Positions 14,427 to 22,964 are shown, counted from the stretch's first letter. The stretch is 64,000 nt of DNA from Flavobacterium cupriresistens (GCF_020911925.1 NZ_CP087134.1:5084001-5148000), one strand, 5' to 3'. Notes: generated from the letters alone by a model not told the origin. Translations and numbers: made by a program.

Positions 14427-14690
14427 TTAATTAGTGATTTTGCTTAAAGTGAACTTGATTTTATTTTCAATGTGCGGGGGAACTTTATAAGTTCTAACCT
14501 CTAGCATTGTTATTTCGCCGTTTTCGTGCGCTATTTGGCTGAATATTGAGCCTCGCTCTTGATTAATTGCAATTCGCTCGCCAATTGTAAATACTTTGTT
14601 TTTTCCATCGCTTAATAGGTCAATTTGTGAGCATTGTTCTAATGCTGTATGTAGATTATTTAGGCGTTGTGGTAGTTGGAATTCTTTCAT
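14427..14690 (-). CDS. Hypothetical early phage protein
   Basis: An 87-residue protein with an N-terminal helix and then a beta-rich part (KNKVFTIGERIAI, ITMLEVRTYKVPP). No family recognised. It is two bases upstream of the DUF3164 gene and belongs to the early operon. Confidence 0.55.
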   Translation of the reverse strand: MKEFQLPQRLNNLHTALEQCSQIDLLSDGKNKVFTIGERIAINQERGSIFSQIAHENGEITMLEVRTYKVPPHIENKIKFTLSKITN

Positions 14691-14728
14691 GTCTTGTAAA
14701 AATTATGGTCTTTTAAATGGAGTGTATC

Positions 14729-14869
14729 TTATTTGTTGGTTTTTGATATGGATTCTTCTTGGAGCTTTCGCAAATCCTTTTCGATTATGATACGGTTATC
14801 GTGGTTCGGGTTGTTTTTTAGCCATTGTTCGAGGATGGCTATTTTGTTGGCCTGTTGTTGTGGGGTCAT
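14729..14869 (-). CDS. Small early phage protein
   Basis: A 46-residue frame, ATG at 14869-14867, TAA at 14731-14729. It is hydrophilic and helical (QQQANKIAILEQWLKNNP, EKDLRKLQEES). It starts 3 bases after the stop of the upstream gene, which supports translation. Function unknown. Confidence 0.45.
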   Translation of the reverse strand: MTPQQQANKIAILEQWLKNNPNHDNRIIIEKDLRKLQEESISKTNK

Positions 14870-14872
14870 GGG

Positions 14873-15277
14873 CTAATTTTGATTTAATATTGATGATTCA
14901 ATTTTGACTCCTTTTACTTTGGTTGTTCGGGGTTTCTCCTGACGTTTTTTAGCGTTTTGCAATAAAATCATAGGGAAGTGTGACATTAGTTTATTAATAC
15001 ACTTGCAATACAGCTCGTCCTTTTCAAACCCTTTTATCTCGGGGTATAAGGCCAACAATATTTTAAACTCTTTTTCCTCTTTTTCTAACTCAGTAATAAA
15101 CCATTTGTTTACCGGAGCATTTGCGAAAATTTGCTGAAACTCTCTTGTGGTTGTCGTTACGCTTGATGCCCATAATTCCCAAAAAGCAAGGATGAAATCT
15201 TCTTTAGTATCTGCTATTGCTAATGCGGTCATTAAGTATTCTAGCGCCGATTCTTGTTGTGTTATTGTTTTGTTCAT
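14873..15277 (-). CDS. Hypothetical early phage protein
   Basis: A 134-residue protein from the ATG at 15277, 4 bases after the ATPase stop; an upstream in-frame ATG at 15331 would overlap the ATPase by 50 bases and is less likely. Helical, with FILAFWELWASS near residue 28 and a basic C-terminus (KKRQEKPRTTKVKG). No family recognised. Confidence 0.55.
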   Translation of the reverse strand: MNKTITQQESALEYLMTALAIADTKEDFILAFWELWASSVTTTTREFQQIFANAPVNKWFITELEKEEKEFKILLALYPEIKGFEKDELYCKCINKLMSHFPMILLQNAKKRQEKPRTTKVKGVKIESSILNQN

Positions 15278-15281
15278 TGCC

Positions 15282-15911
15282 TTAGTTTTTTGAAATTTCG
15301 CTACCGTGAAATAGCATTGCCGTTTGATCATTTATTGTTAATATTCCTCCCGGGCATCTGCCACCGACAAATGCGGTTAAACCTTCGACCCTGAAATAAA
15401 CATTACAAAGTTTTTTTGCGAGTTTCGCCATTGCCGTGGTAGGCTCGTTTTTTTCCATGTGTGCCATTATGATAAATAGCGTGTCAGGAAATTGCCTTTT
15501 TAATTTTCTTAAAACAGCGGTTTTCAAATCGTCAACGTATGCCGTAGCGTTATCAATGACGACGATTTTCGCACTTTGTCTTTTAGAAAGCATTGCCTCC
15601 AGTTCCTCAATTTCTAAGTAATCGTAAAACTTAATTTTGGTATTCTTAAAATCAATTTTCGCTCTTGTGAGGTTCTGCTGAAATGTAAATCCCGTTCCCT
15701 CTTCCGCTGATACGTAGTTTAGGTTTTCGAACTTGGTTAAGTACTCCGAGAGTAAAAGGGCAAGTGTGGTTTTTCCGTTTTTTTCGTTACCATATATTAC
15801 CCAAATTCCTCCCCGTTCTTGCTCCCCTAAAACCCTTTCCCAAATACCAGTGAATCTGAACGTTTTAAACTTTTTGTTTAAGAGTGTTTTAACCGTGATT
15901 CCTCTAGCCAT
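15282..15911 (-). CDS. RecA-like P-loop ATPase of the early operon
   Basis: A 209-residue ATPase. Walker A is GNEKNGKTT (about residues 41-49), and Walker B is IVVIDN (about residues 115-120) followed by LFIIMAH, a sensor-like strand. The fold resembles AAA_24 / RecA-type phage ATPases found with recombination or replication modules. It lies directly after the MuB-like gene with no gap, so transposition in this phage may involve two ATPases. Its role as a recombinase or loader is inferred. Confidence 0.7.
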   Translation of the reverse strand: MARGITVKTLLNKKFKTFRFTGIWERVLGEQERGGIWVIYGNEKNGKTTLALLLSEYLTKFENLNYVSAEEGTGFTFQQNLTRAKIDFKNTKIKFYDYLEIEELEAMLSKRQSAKIVVIDNATAYVDDLKTAVLRKLKRQFPDTLFIIMAHMEKNEPTTAMAKLAKKLCNVYFRVEGLTAFVGGRCPGGILTINDQTAMLFHGSEISKN

Positions 15912-16790
15912 CTATGCGCCTATTTTTATTAAGGTTTCTAAATATCGAAGTGTAGTTTCTTTACCAATGCATTTGTTTATGAGCGGCTTTATTTTGGTTT
16001 TATCGGGAACATTCGCGCTTGCTACTGCTCCGATTAACTCCGTGTAGTATGCTTGGCGGTCGGCTTTTCCATTTGGTACTAGCTTGATAAATTCGTCAGA
16101 AAAACGGCTGAATATTTCGGCGTATCCTACCTTTTGAGCGCTCAAACCTTTGTTTATTTTTCTTCTTAGTCCGTCGGCTCCCATCATGTACCAGCCGCAA
16201 GAGCCATCAGTGCCGTTCCAAATTCCTTTCAACTCCAAAAAAGCATCGTATTGTAAGTCACCCGCTTCGTCCAAAATGATTAAAGGGCGTTCTAAAGTGG
16301 TGATGTAATATTTTACATTTTCAAGGATTTCGTTATATTTACCGTGGTTATCAATACCAATTGTTTTGGCTAAAAGCTTAATGAATTGTTGTTTCGATTT
16401 CGCCTGAGAACAATCAACATAAAAAGTGTTTTTCATTTTACGGATGATGTGCTTTGTGCAAAATGTTTTCCCGATTCCACAATCATCTACTAAAACCATC
16501 GAACGGCTCAACTCTTTGCAAAAACTTAAGTTGTCTTCTATTTCACTATATACTGAGGTGCGAGCTACTTTCCAGTTGTCCTCAAAAACTTTTACTTGTA
16601 ATTGTCGACCGATAGTAATCCAAGCCGTATCACTTAGTACTTTTTCGATTTCTCCTTTTTTAATTCTGCTAAAGATGGCATTGTTTATTCCTAAACTTTT
16701 AGAAAAGTCGGCATCTGAACCGCCGTAATTTCCACGTTTTTCTAAAATTGCAATTCTTACTTTTTCTTTAAATTCTGTGGTTAAGTTCAT
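15912..16790 (-). CDS. MuB-like transposition ATP-binding protein
   Basis: A 292-residue AAA+ protein. Residues 15-50 are a helix-turn-helix (GGSDADFSKSLGINNAIFSRIKKGE) as in MuB. Walker A is DDCGIGKTF (about residue 102) and Walker B LIILDEAGD (about residue 170). The C-terminal 70 residues form the small helical domain. MuB binds target DNA, activates the transposase and provides target immunity. It lies 18 bases after the transposase gene. Confidence 0.85.
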   Translation of the reverse strand: MNLTTEFKEKVRIAILEKRGNYGGSDADFSKSLGINNAIFSRIKKGEIEKVLSDTAWITIGRQLQVKVFEDNWKVARTSVYSEIEDNLSFCKELSRSMVLVDDCGIGKTFCTKHIIRKMKNTFYVDCSQAKSKQQFIKLLAKTIGIDNHGKYNEILENVKYYITTLERPLIILDEAGDLQYDAFLELKGIWNGTDGSCGWYMMGADGLRRKINKGLSAQKVGYAEIFSRFSDEFIKLVPNGKADRQAYYTELIGAVASANVPDKTKIKPLINKCIGKETTLRYLETLIKIGA

Positions 16791-16808
16791 CCTTGTTTTT
16801 TTAATAGG

Positions 16809-18842
16809 TTAAAAATTAGATCGCCATCCTGACGTATTATTCTGCTTGGGTTTGTATATTAAATTATCTTCCTCGTCATCGGCGAATACTTCAACAAGTT
16901 CCTCACGTGGCTCGTAACGTTTGAGGTTTGGCATTCGGAAATTAGAGTTAACCGTTTTTGGGGTATTGTCCACAATGGCTATTTTTTCTATTTTGCTACG
17001 CTGGCGTTTTTCAAAGGCATCAACTGAGGCAACATAAGCACTTTGTAATTTCAGAGCCTCATCGTGCGAATCGTCCGTTCTTTCGTTTTTCGCTCTATTG
17101 TATCGCGGCATTTCCATTACTTCGCAAATCACGCGGTTGTTTAAATAAACCAAAGCCTTCAAAACTTGGCCGTCGTTTCCGTCTAGCCAATACACGTCAA
17201 ACTCTTTTCCCTCGATGACTCTCATTTTTTGAATAAGAGCCTCACCAGTTAAAATCTTTCCGTCCTCCGCTATGGCTCTTTTTTGGCTTTGTAGTCTGAT
17301 ATATCCTACATTGCACGAAGTCGTTGTTTTGTGCCCGATAACGGGTAAAATTGCTTCCCAGTTGGTCGGCTTTAAGTTAGGGTCTTGACGCTGCTCGAAA
17401 TAATCCCATTTACTTAAACCGTTTTCCTCAGGATGTGGCATGTTATTGTATTGCTCTAGCTCAAGTAATCGCTCGTTTATTAAAATGTCATACGGAATAA
17501 CCTCTTTTTTTGCACCGCTCAATTGGTTGGCCTCGCTTTTTGCCGTTGGTCTCGCCAACCATCCTGATGCCCCCTTTTCCATTTCGTAACGAAGCTTACC
17601 GTTTATGCGCTCAATGTATTTTCCTCGCGCATTGTTGGCCTCGATTTTTACTTCTTGGAACATTGCCCCGGGGCGTAGCAAATTGTCCTTAAAACTGCTG
17701 TTTAATGAGCTTTCACACTCTAACTCAAAAGGCAAACAGAATCCCCATTCGGTATAGTTTCGAACCATTTGACGGTAGAAATCAACAATAATTCCCTCTT
17801 TTGTTTTTCCCCAAACTACTGTGGTGATGGCGCGAGAGGCAATATCAACACCGAGGTAGAACCAAGCTCGATCGCCTTTGGTATTGTAAACAAATGGTGG
17901 TTGGCGGTCATCAATCGAAATAATAGATCCGGCTAACTCCGGTAAGTCCATTTGATGGTGTGGTTTGAAGTTCCCCATATACACCTGACGGTCTCCACTT
18001 CTTGCCTTATGGGTTGCCAGCTTGTTTTCCCATTTGTTTATATAACTAATAATGCAACCTTTTGATAATGCCTTAAAATCTTTTGGGTCATACAGCTCGC
18101 CCGTATTCTCATTGTACACTTCCGCATAGTTGTTCAGAAAAGCGTCGTAACTTTTAGCTACCTCCGTTGGCGTGGGCTTATGTAATTGATTTTTAAACAA
18201 ACCATTGAAAATCATTTCTGTTTTATCATCTACCTTACGAGCGTTGTTAATTCTGCCTCCCTCAGGGTCTTTGATTAATGGGAAATACAAATCGTCTTTG
18301 CATTCTTTTAAAAGCTTTTTAAACTGCTTTTCACTTGTGGGTAGGTTGTGTGTTACTTCGTGTTTAATTTTTAGCGTATTATTGAAATTTTCGACATCCT
18401 TGACCACAGTTGCAACAATTCCGCGAAGTGATCCCTTTAATTTAATGCGCTCCTGTGTGCGAGCCTGTTCTAATTTGATCGAGGCTTTCATAACTGAGGC
18501 GTTAATAATGTATCGCTCCTGTTCGTCGGATTCCAATTTGTTTCCCGCACGTTTAAATCGGGAATAATAGCGAACTGCGTCAGCGTCAAACTCAAAGAAA
18601 GTTTCTAAAGGATTATCCACACGCCTCGGGTCACCAAGTGCGTCTTGAATGTGTGGCTTAAGGCTGTCGAAGTCAAGGAGCAACTTTCTACCGTTACCTC
18701 CAATTTGTAGGCGCTTTATCCCGAAGGGCTTTTCCTCGTAACGTTTTATTTCTTTTTGCAATGATCCAAGAGTGTTCCAAAAACTCGGGACTAACTCTTC
18801 TGATTCAACTGCAATAATGTTGTTTGAATATTGATAGGGCAT
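16809..18842 (-). CDS. MuA-like DDE transposase
   Basis: A 677-residue integrase-fold transposase of about MuA length. Residues 1-75 look like the Mu DNA-binding/HTH_17-like N-terminus. The catalytic core begins near residue 310 with ISIDDRQPPF (first Asp) and YLGVDIASRAITTVVWG, and the late glutamate lies in KYIERINGKLRYE (about residue 425). A C-terminal beta-barrel and a basic tail for the MuB contact follow. It cuts and joins the phage ends for integration and replicative transposition. It starts one base after the small upstream gene. Confidence 0.9.
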   Translation of the reverse strand: MPYQYSNNIIAVESEELVPSFWNTLGSLQKEIKRYEEKPFGIKRLQIGGNGRKLLLDFDSLKPHIQDALGDPRRVDNPLETFFEFDADAVRYYSRFKRAGNKLESDEQERYIINASVMKASIKLEQARTQERIKLKGSLRGIVATVVKDVENFNNTLKIKHEVTHNLPTSEKQFKKLLKECKDDLYFPLIKDPEGGRINNARKVDDKTEMIFNGLFKNQLHKPTPTEVAKSYDAFLNNYAEVYNENTGELYDPKDFKALSKGCIISYINKWENKLATHKARSGDRQVYMGNFKPHHQMDLPELAGSIISIDDRQPPFVYNTKGDRAWFYLGVDIASRAITTVVWGKTKEGIIVDFYRQMVRNYTEWGFCLPFELECESSLNSSFKDNLLRPGAMFQEVKIEANNARGKYIERINGKLRYEMEKGASGWLARPTAKSEANQLSGAKKEVIPYDILINERLLELEQYNNMPHPEENGLSKWDYFEQRQDPNLKPTNWEAILPVIGHKTTTSCNVGYIRLQSQKRAIAEDGKILTGEALIQKMRVIEGKEFDVYWLDGNDGQVLKALVYLNNRVICEVMEMPRYNRAKNERTDDSHDEALKLQSAYVASVDAFEKRQRSKIEKIAIVDNTPKTVNSNFRMPNLKRYEPREELVEVFADDEEDNLIYKPKQNNTSGWRSNF

Positions 18843-18843
18843 A

Positions 18844-19059
18844 TTATTCTAAGGTTTTATTGATAAAGTTTTGAACCGTTGTTTCGTTCTCCTTTACCAT
18901 TTTGCTATAATCTTTTTTAATTATATCAGGCGTTAAACCTTTTACCGTTCCGTTTATACTTTGACGGATATAATATTTTGAAACGCCATATTTTAAAAAC
19001 AACGCCTCTAAAATATTTGAATCGTAGGATTTGTAAATTTTTGTCTTACTTTTGCTCAT
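18844..19059 (-). CDS. Small DNA-binding-like protein in the Ner position
   Basis: A 71-residue basic protein, first gene of the leftward early operon between the operators and the transposase gene, where Mu has ner. Residues 15-45 (NILEALFLKYGVSKYYIRQSINGTVKG) look like a helix-turn-helix. A role as negative early regulator is inferred from position. Confidence 0.6.
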   Translation of the reverse strand: MSKSKTKIYKSYDSNILEALFLKYGVSKYYIRQSINGTVKGLTPDIIKKDYSKMVKENETTVQNFINKTLE

Positions 19060-19085
19060 CGTCTTGTTTGTTTTAAATATTGAAA

Positions 19086-19139
19086 CAAAGATATAAACTT
19101 GTTTAGATTAAACGATATAAAATATAAACTTTTTTACAT
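19086..19139. promoter_or_regulatory. Early operator-promoter region with repressor operators O1 and O2
   Basis: Two near-palindromes share the half-site ATATAAAC around a TT centre: O1 at 19091-19108 (one mismatch between arms) and O2 at 19122-19139 (two mismatches), 31 bp apart, about three helical turns. On the minus strand a TATCTTTG -7 box (19093-19086) overlaps O1 and would drive the ner-like/transposase operon. O2 lies just upstream of the repressor start at 19152. This is a compact lysis-lysogeny switch. Confidence 0.7.
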
Positions 19140-19151
19140 TAAATTTTTTAT

Positions 19152-19862
19152 ATGTCTGAATTAGAGAGAATTAAAATAGCCGTTAAAACATTGATAAGTT
19201 TAGGTATAGGCAAGAATCAGGAGGAAATCGGTAAACTAATGGGGTACAAAAGCAAGTCTTCATTTTCACAAGTACTTAATGAAAAAGTGCCGTTACCCGG
19301 GGAATTCGTGACTAAACTTTGTAAATTGAGCGACCGTTTAGAAAAAAACTGGGTTACTACTGGAAAAGGTAATGTTTTAAAAAGCGACAATGAAAATAAA
19401 CAAGTTAATATGAGAAGTAACTCAGATAGGACTAATTTATCAGAGTCAAATGATGATAATTTAATAAAAGAAAAAGGAATACCGCTTATACCGATAGATG
19501 CAATGGCAGGATATGGCGCGGGAGATATTCAAGTTATGGAGTACGAAACAGAACGTTTTATAGTTCCCACTTTTAAGGGATCAGATTATTTAATCAATGT
19601 CCGGGGTAGCTCAATGTATCCAAAATACAACAGTGGCGATATTGTAGCATGCAAACATTTGCCTTTAGATACTTTCTTTCAGTGGAACAAAGTTTACGTA
19701 TTAGATACCGTTCAGGGAGTTCTAATAAAACGTATTTGTAAGTCTGAAAATGAAGAATATATCACAATCGTAAGTGATAATAAAAATTACGACCCTTTCG
19801 AGCTACATAAATCTGATATTAGATCAATTGCAATAGTAACTGGAGTAATAAGACTTGAATAG
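19152..19862 (+). CDS. CI-type phage repressor with S24 peptidase domain
   Basis: A 236-residue repressor. Residues 1-70 hold a helix-turn-helix (KNQEEIGKLMGYKSKSSFSQVLN). Residues 110-236 are a LexA/CI-like S24 domain with the nucleophile serine in GSSMYP and the lysine in VLIKRI; the cleavage site may be the AGYG region before the domain. It would keep the prophage silent by binding O1/O2 and undergo RecA-aided self-cleavage on DNA damage. This differs from Mu, whose c repressor lacks S24, and implies SOS induction. Confidence 0.85.
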   Translation: MSELERIKIAVKTLISLGIGKNQEEIGKLMGYKSKSSFSQVLNEKVPLPGEFVTKLCKLSDRLEKNWVTTGKGNVLKSDNENKQVNMRSNSDRTNLSESNDDNLIKEKGIPLIPIDAMAGYGAGDIQVMEYETERFIVPTFKGSDYLINVRGSSMYPKYNSGDIVACKHLPLDTFFQWNKVYVLDTVQGVLIKRICKSENEEYITIVSDNKNYDPFELHKSDIRSIAIVTGVIRLE

Positions 19863-19991
19863 TAGTTTTTTTTACAATCCTTTCTACTTATGCCTTGTTA
19901 ATGCATTGATTAATAGTGATTTTTACGCTTTTCAATGAGATTAACTTTATTATTAAATGCCGTGAGTTTATCTTTTTAATGCAGAAAACAA

Positions 19992-20030
19992 ATATAAACT
20001 ACAAAAACAAGAATGTAAACTTGTTTATAT
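19992..20030. promoter_or_regulatory. Third operator-like site near the phage left end
   Basis: ATGTAAACTTGTTTATAT (20013-20030) is a near-perfect palindrome with the same half-site as O1 and O2, and a single half-site ATATAAAC lies at 19992-19999, 21 bp away. In Mu, repressor operators and transposase end sites share recognition features; this site may be a transposase-binding end repeat also bound by the repressor. Confidence 0.6.
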
Positions 20031-20125
20031 TTTATAGATTTTGTCCACCCAACTGTCCACCCAACTGTCTATGCAAAATAATAAATCAATTTTTCTACTT
20101 ATTTAAATCGTTCGGTTTTTTCCAT

Positions 20126-20149
20126 AAAAAAACCACCATATTGGTGGTT
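20126..20149 (-). terminator. Intrinsic terminator, leftward
   Basis: AACCACCA (20131-20138), loop TAT, TGGTGGTT (20142-20149), with an A-run (20126-20132) that becomes the U-tract for minus-strand transcripts. It would stop leftward read-through into the prophage. Confidence 0.6.
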
Positions 20150-20564
20150 AAATTATGTTTAAAAATGCCTTAAAGGCTAATAAAGGCGGCGTTTTTGCCT
20201 ATATTTGTGATTGCCCGGTACTTTCTTAAGTACCCCCAGTAATTAAGCGTTATTTAAGAAGTATTTAAAAGGCAATTATTATCATTTAATTGGAACTTTT
20301 GTTTTTGACCAATTTTCTACTTTATTTGATGTAAAGTGTTGATTTTATTGGGTTTTTCGACCTTTTTTATAATGTATTAATTTAGAACTATTGTTTAATA
20401 GCCCTTACGTTTTTCTTAGAAAAAAAATGTAATTTAAATTCCGGCACCTCTAAGGCAAGTTCCAAATCCCAAAAAACTTCTTAAAAAAGTTAAATTAGCG
20501 TTATAGGAATCATAAAACTGAACCTCAGAACCAGCAAAGTAGCTTTTCACTTTTCTTTATTATT

Positions 20565-20572
20565 TATATTTG
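20565..20572 (+). promoter_or_regulatory. Bacteroidetes -7 box of the 20588 gene
   Basis: TATATTTG matches TAnnTTTG exactly and lies 15 bases before the ATG at 20588. The upstream -33 position is T-rich without a clean TTTG. Confidence 0.5.
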
Positions 20573-20587
20573 AGACACAAAATTCAA

Positions 20588-21184
20588 ATGAAAAAGAAAA
20601 TGCCACAAATAAGATTTTATCCAAACGAAGAATTCAAAGAAATAGAAATAAACGCCTCATTACAACTTAGATATGCCATTTCGAACAGAGGCCGATTAAT
20701 TAGCTTTATAGACGAAATGGAAAATGGTCGTCTCTTAAAAGGAGGCCTGAGCGACGGCTACCCTACTTTTAGATTTAAAGTCAAAAAAGACGACAAAATT
20801 ATCAACAAATACCTGTTTTTGTATAAGCTGGTTGCGCATTATTTCATTCCAAAAGAATCAGAAGAGCAAACCTATGTTTTGCACTTAGACTACAACAGAA
20901 GCAACGACGACAGCAATAATTTATGTTGGGCGACGAAACCCGAAATGATGGCACACAGTCGTAAAAGCCCACGTGTAATTCAGGCCAAAAAGAATCTGAT
21001 CGAGCACAACTTAAAAGCCGATGGAAGAAAATTGACCACTACAAAAGTCATGTTAATCAAAAAAATTCTGGCCAGACCCGAGCAAAAAACACGTCTGAAA
21101 ATGATCGCAAAACAGTTTGGTGTAAGCGAAATGCAAATCAGAAGAATCGCCAGCGGTGAGAACTGGGGACATATCAAGGTCTAG
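20588..21184 (+). CDS. NUMOD4/HNH-related DNA-binding protein
   Basis: A 198-residue protein from the ATG at 20588; a TTG at 20570 lies inside the promoter box and is rejected. Residues 25-50 (LQLRYAISNRGRLISF) look like a NUMOD4 domain. Residues 95-125 (YVLHLDYNRSNDDSNNLCWATKPEMMAHS) resemble an HNH core, but only one of the usual histidines remains. Residues 155-195 form a helix-turn-helix (MIAKQFGVSEMQIRRIASGENW). It may be a chromosomal regulator derived from a homing-endonuclease family rather than an active nuclease. Confidence 0.65.
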   Translation: MKKKMPQIRFYPNEEFKEIEINASLQLRYAISNRGRLISFIDEMENGRLLKGGLSDGYPTFRFKVKKDDKIINKYLFLYKLVAHYFIPKESEEQTYVLHLDYNRSNDDSNNLCWATKPEMMAHSRKSPRVIQAKKNLIEHNLKADGRKLTTTKVMLIKKILARPEQKTRLKMIAKQFGVSEMQIRRIASGENWGHIKV

Positions 21185-21527
21185 TTTTTTTGTCTTTTTT
21201 ACCGTGAAATGTAAATTGTAAAATGTGATACCCCTAACTGTCAGACTGAGCGGAGTCGAAGAGCTTATAACCACAAAAGAGCTTCGACTTCGCTCAGCTT
21301 GGCAAACGATACCATTCAACATCTGATACTATACTGTACACAACTCCCCTTCATTAAGATTCCCATTTCACGTCAACCATTTCACAAATCACAATTCACA
21401 TTTTACCTTTATAGTCCTTTTTTTAAAATAAATCCTTAAATTCGCAATCACAAATAACAAAGAAATTGAAAATGAGTTTCGGATCTATAAAACTTCATTT
21501 TCGGTAGTACTATTAAAAGCAAAAAAA
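21185..21527. other. Intergenic region upstream of lpdA with dispersed inverted repeat
   Basis: Contains the inverted repeat at 21246-21297 and AT-rich sequence. A TAAATTCG element near 21436-21443 may be the lpdA -7 box. No gene seen. Confidence 0.4.
21246..21297. repeat. Dispersed inverted repeat (TTCGACTTCGCTCAG family)
   Basis: CTGAGCGGAGTCGAAG (from 21246) pairs with CTTCGACTTCGCTCAG (to 21297) with one G-U. Single copies of the same core recur at 41334, 60969, 61035 and 61242. Confidence 0.7.
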
Positions 21528-22916
21528 ATGAAATACGACGTTATTGTTTTAGGAAGTGGTCCTGGTGGATATGTAACAGCTATTAGAGCTTCACAATTAG
21601 GTTTTAAAGTAGCGGTAGTTGAAAAAGAAAACTTAGGTGGTGTATGTTTAAACTGGGGATGTATCCCAACAAAAGCATTATTAAAATCGGCTCAGGTTTT
21701 TGATTATTTGAAACATGCTTCAGACTACGGATTAAAAGTTACTGAATTCGACAAAGACTTCCCAGCAGTGGTACAACGTAGTCGTAATGTTGCAGACGGA
21801 ATGAGCAAAGGAGTTCAGTTTCTAATGAAAAAGAACAAAATTGACGTTATCGAAGGTTTTGGAAAACTAAAACCAGGGAAAAAACTGGACGTTACAGACA
21901 AAGACAATAAAGTTACCGAATATAGTGCAGATCATATTATTATTGCTACAGGAGCACGTTCTCGTGAGTTACCAAACTTACCACAAGATGGTGTAAAAGT
22001 AATTGGATACCGTCAGGCAATGACCTTACCAACACAACCAAAATCTATGATCATTGTAGGTTCAGGAGCCATTGGTGTTGAATTTGCACATTTCTACAAC
22101 TCAATGGGAACAGATGTTACTATTGTAGAATTTATGCCAAATGTAGTACCGGTAGAAGACGAAGATATTTCAAAACAATTTGAAAGATCTTTGAAAAAAG
22201 CAGGTATCAAAGTAATGACTAATTCTTCTGTAGAAAAATTAGATACTACAGGTGCTGGTGTAAAAGCAACAGTAAAAACAGCTAAAGGAGAAGAAATCCT
22301 TGAAGCAGACATCGTACTTTCTGCAGTTGGAATTAAAACAAACATCGAAAACATCGGATTAGAAGAAGTTGGTATTGCTGTAGACCGTGATAAAATTCTG
22401 GTAAACGCTTACAACCAAACTAATATCCCTGGTTACTACGCAATTGGAGACGTTACTCCGGGACAAGCTTTAGCTCACGTAGCTTCTGCTGAAGGAATCA
22501 ACTGTGTGGAGAAAATTGCAGGTTTACACGTAGACCCAATTGACTACGGAAACGTTCCGGGTTGTACTTACGCAACTCCAGAAATCGCTTCTGTTGGTTT
22601 GACTGAAAAACAAGCAAAAGAAAAAGGATACGAATTAAAAATTGGTAAATTCCCGTTCTCTGCTTCAGGTAAAGCAAAAGCTTCCGGTAATTCAGACGGA
22701 TTTGTAAAAGTAATCTTCGATGCTAAATACGGAGAATGGTTAGGATGTCACATGATTGGTGCCGGAGTTACAGATATGATTGCTGAGGCAGTTGTAGCTC
22801 GTAAACTGGAAACTACAGGTCACGAAATCTTAAAATCTATTCACCCTCACCCAACAATGAGTGAGGCGGTTATGGAAGCTGTTGCAGATGCATACGGCGA
22901 AGTAATTCACTTGTAA
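21528..22916 (+). CDS. lpdA: Dihydrolipoyl dehydrogenase (E3)
   Basis: A 462-residue flavoprotein disulfide reductase that reoxidises lipoamide of the pyruvate and 2-oxoglutarate dehydrogenase complexes (or glycine cleavage), passing electrons to NAD+. The FAD motif GSGPGG is at residues 9-14, and the redox disulfide CLNWGC has Cys40 and Cys45. The NAD fold is VGSGAIGVEFAH (about 175), and the C-terminal HPTMSE supplies His441-Glu446. Full family length. It stands alone with its own terminator. Codon use is typical of a highly expressed host gene. Confidence 0.97.
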   Translation: MKYDVIVLGSGPGGYVTAIRASQLGFKVAVVEKENLGGVCLNWGCIPTKALLKSAQVFDYLKHASDYGLKVTEFDKDFPAVVQRSRNVADGMSKGVQFLMKKNKIDVIEGFGKLKPGKKLDVTDKDNKVTEYSADHIIIATGARSRELPNLPQDGVKVIGYRQAMTLPTQPKSMIIVGSGAIGVEFAHFYNSMGTDVTIVEFMPNVVPVEDEDISKQFERSLKKAGIKVMTNSSVEKLDTTGAGVKATVKTAKGEEILEADIVLSAVGIKTNIENIGLEEVGIAVDRDKILVNAYNQTNIPGYYAIGDVTPGQALAHVASAEGINCVEKIAGLHVDPIDYGNVPGCTYATPEIASVGLTEKQAKEKGYELKIGKFPFSASGKAKASGNSDGFVKVIFDAKYGEWLGCHMIGAGVTDMIAEAVVARKLETTGHEILKSIHPHPTMSEAVMEAVADAYGEVIHL

Positions 22917-22964
22917 AAATACCTGCGTCAGAATGGACGCCGGTTATATATAATTTTCAATTAA

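Larger units (their letters stand above)
1..20050. mobile_element. Mu-like transposable prophage, truncated by the left window edge
   Basis: The block carries a MuA-like DDE transposase next to a MuB-like ATPase, a CI/S24 repressor with operators, DUF3164, and the Mu-type virion set (small and large terminase, gp36/gp37-like proteins, gpG, gp29-like portal, gpF, protease/scaffold, capsid). The repressor end should be the phage left end, by analogy with Mu. It must lie between the repressor stop (19862) and the first host gene (20588); I place it near 20050 because the last operator-like sites are at 19992-20030. The exact terminal bases and target duplication cannot be fixed because the other end is outside the window. 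Confidence 0.9.
19863..20587. other. Non-coding prophage left end and host junction
   Basis: No convincing gene in 725 bases. It contains an operator-like pair (19992-20030), a tandem 12-base repeat GTCCACCCAACT (20043-20054 and 20055-20066), a terminator-like hairpin (20131-20149), a 7-bp hairpin GGTACTT/AAGTACC (20217-20234) and the host promoter before 20588. The prophage end should lie within the first part; I cannot name the exact base. Confidence 0.6.

Noticed and set aside
19916..20173. Open frame of 85 codons downstream of the repressor
   Set aside because: Low-complexity AT-rich product containing the translated tandem repeat (CPPNCPPNC); no start context, and it spans operator sites and a terminator.
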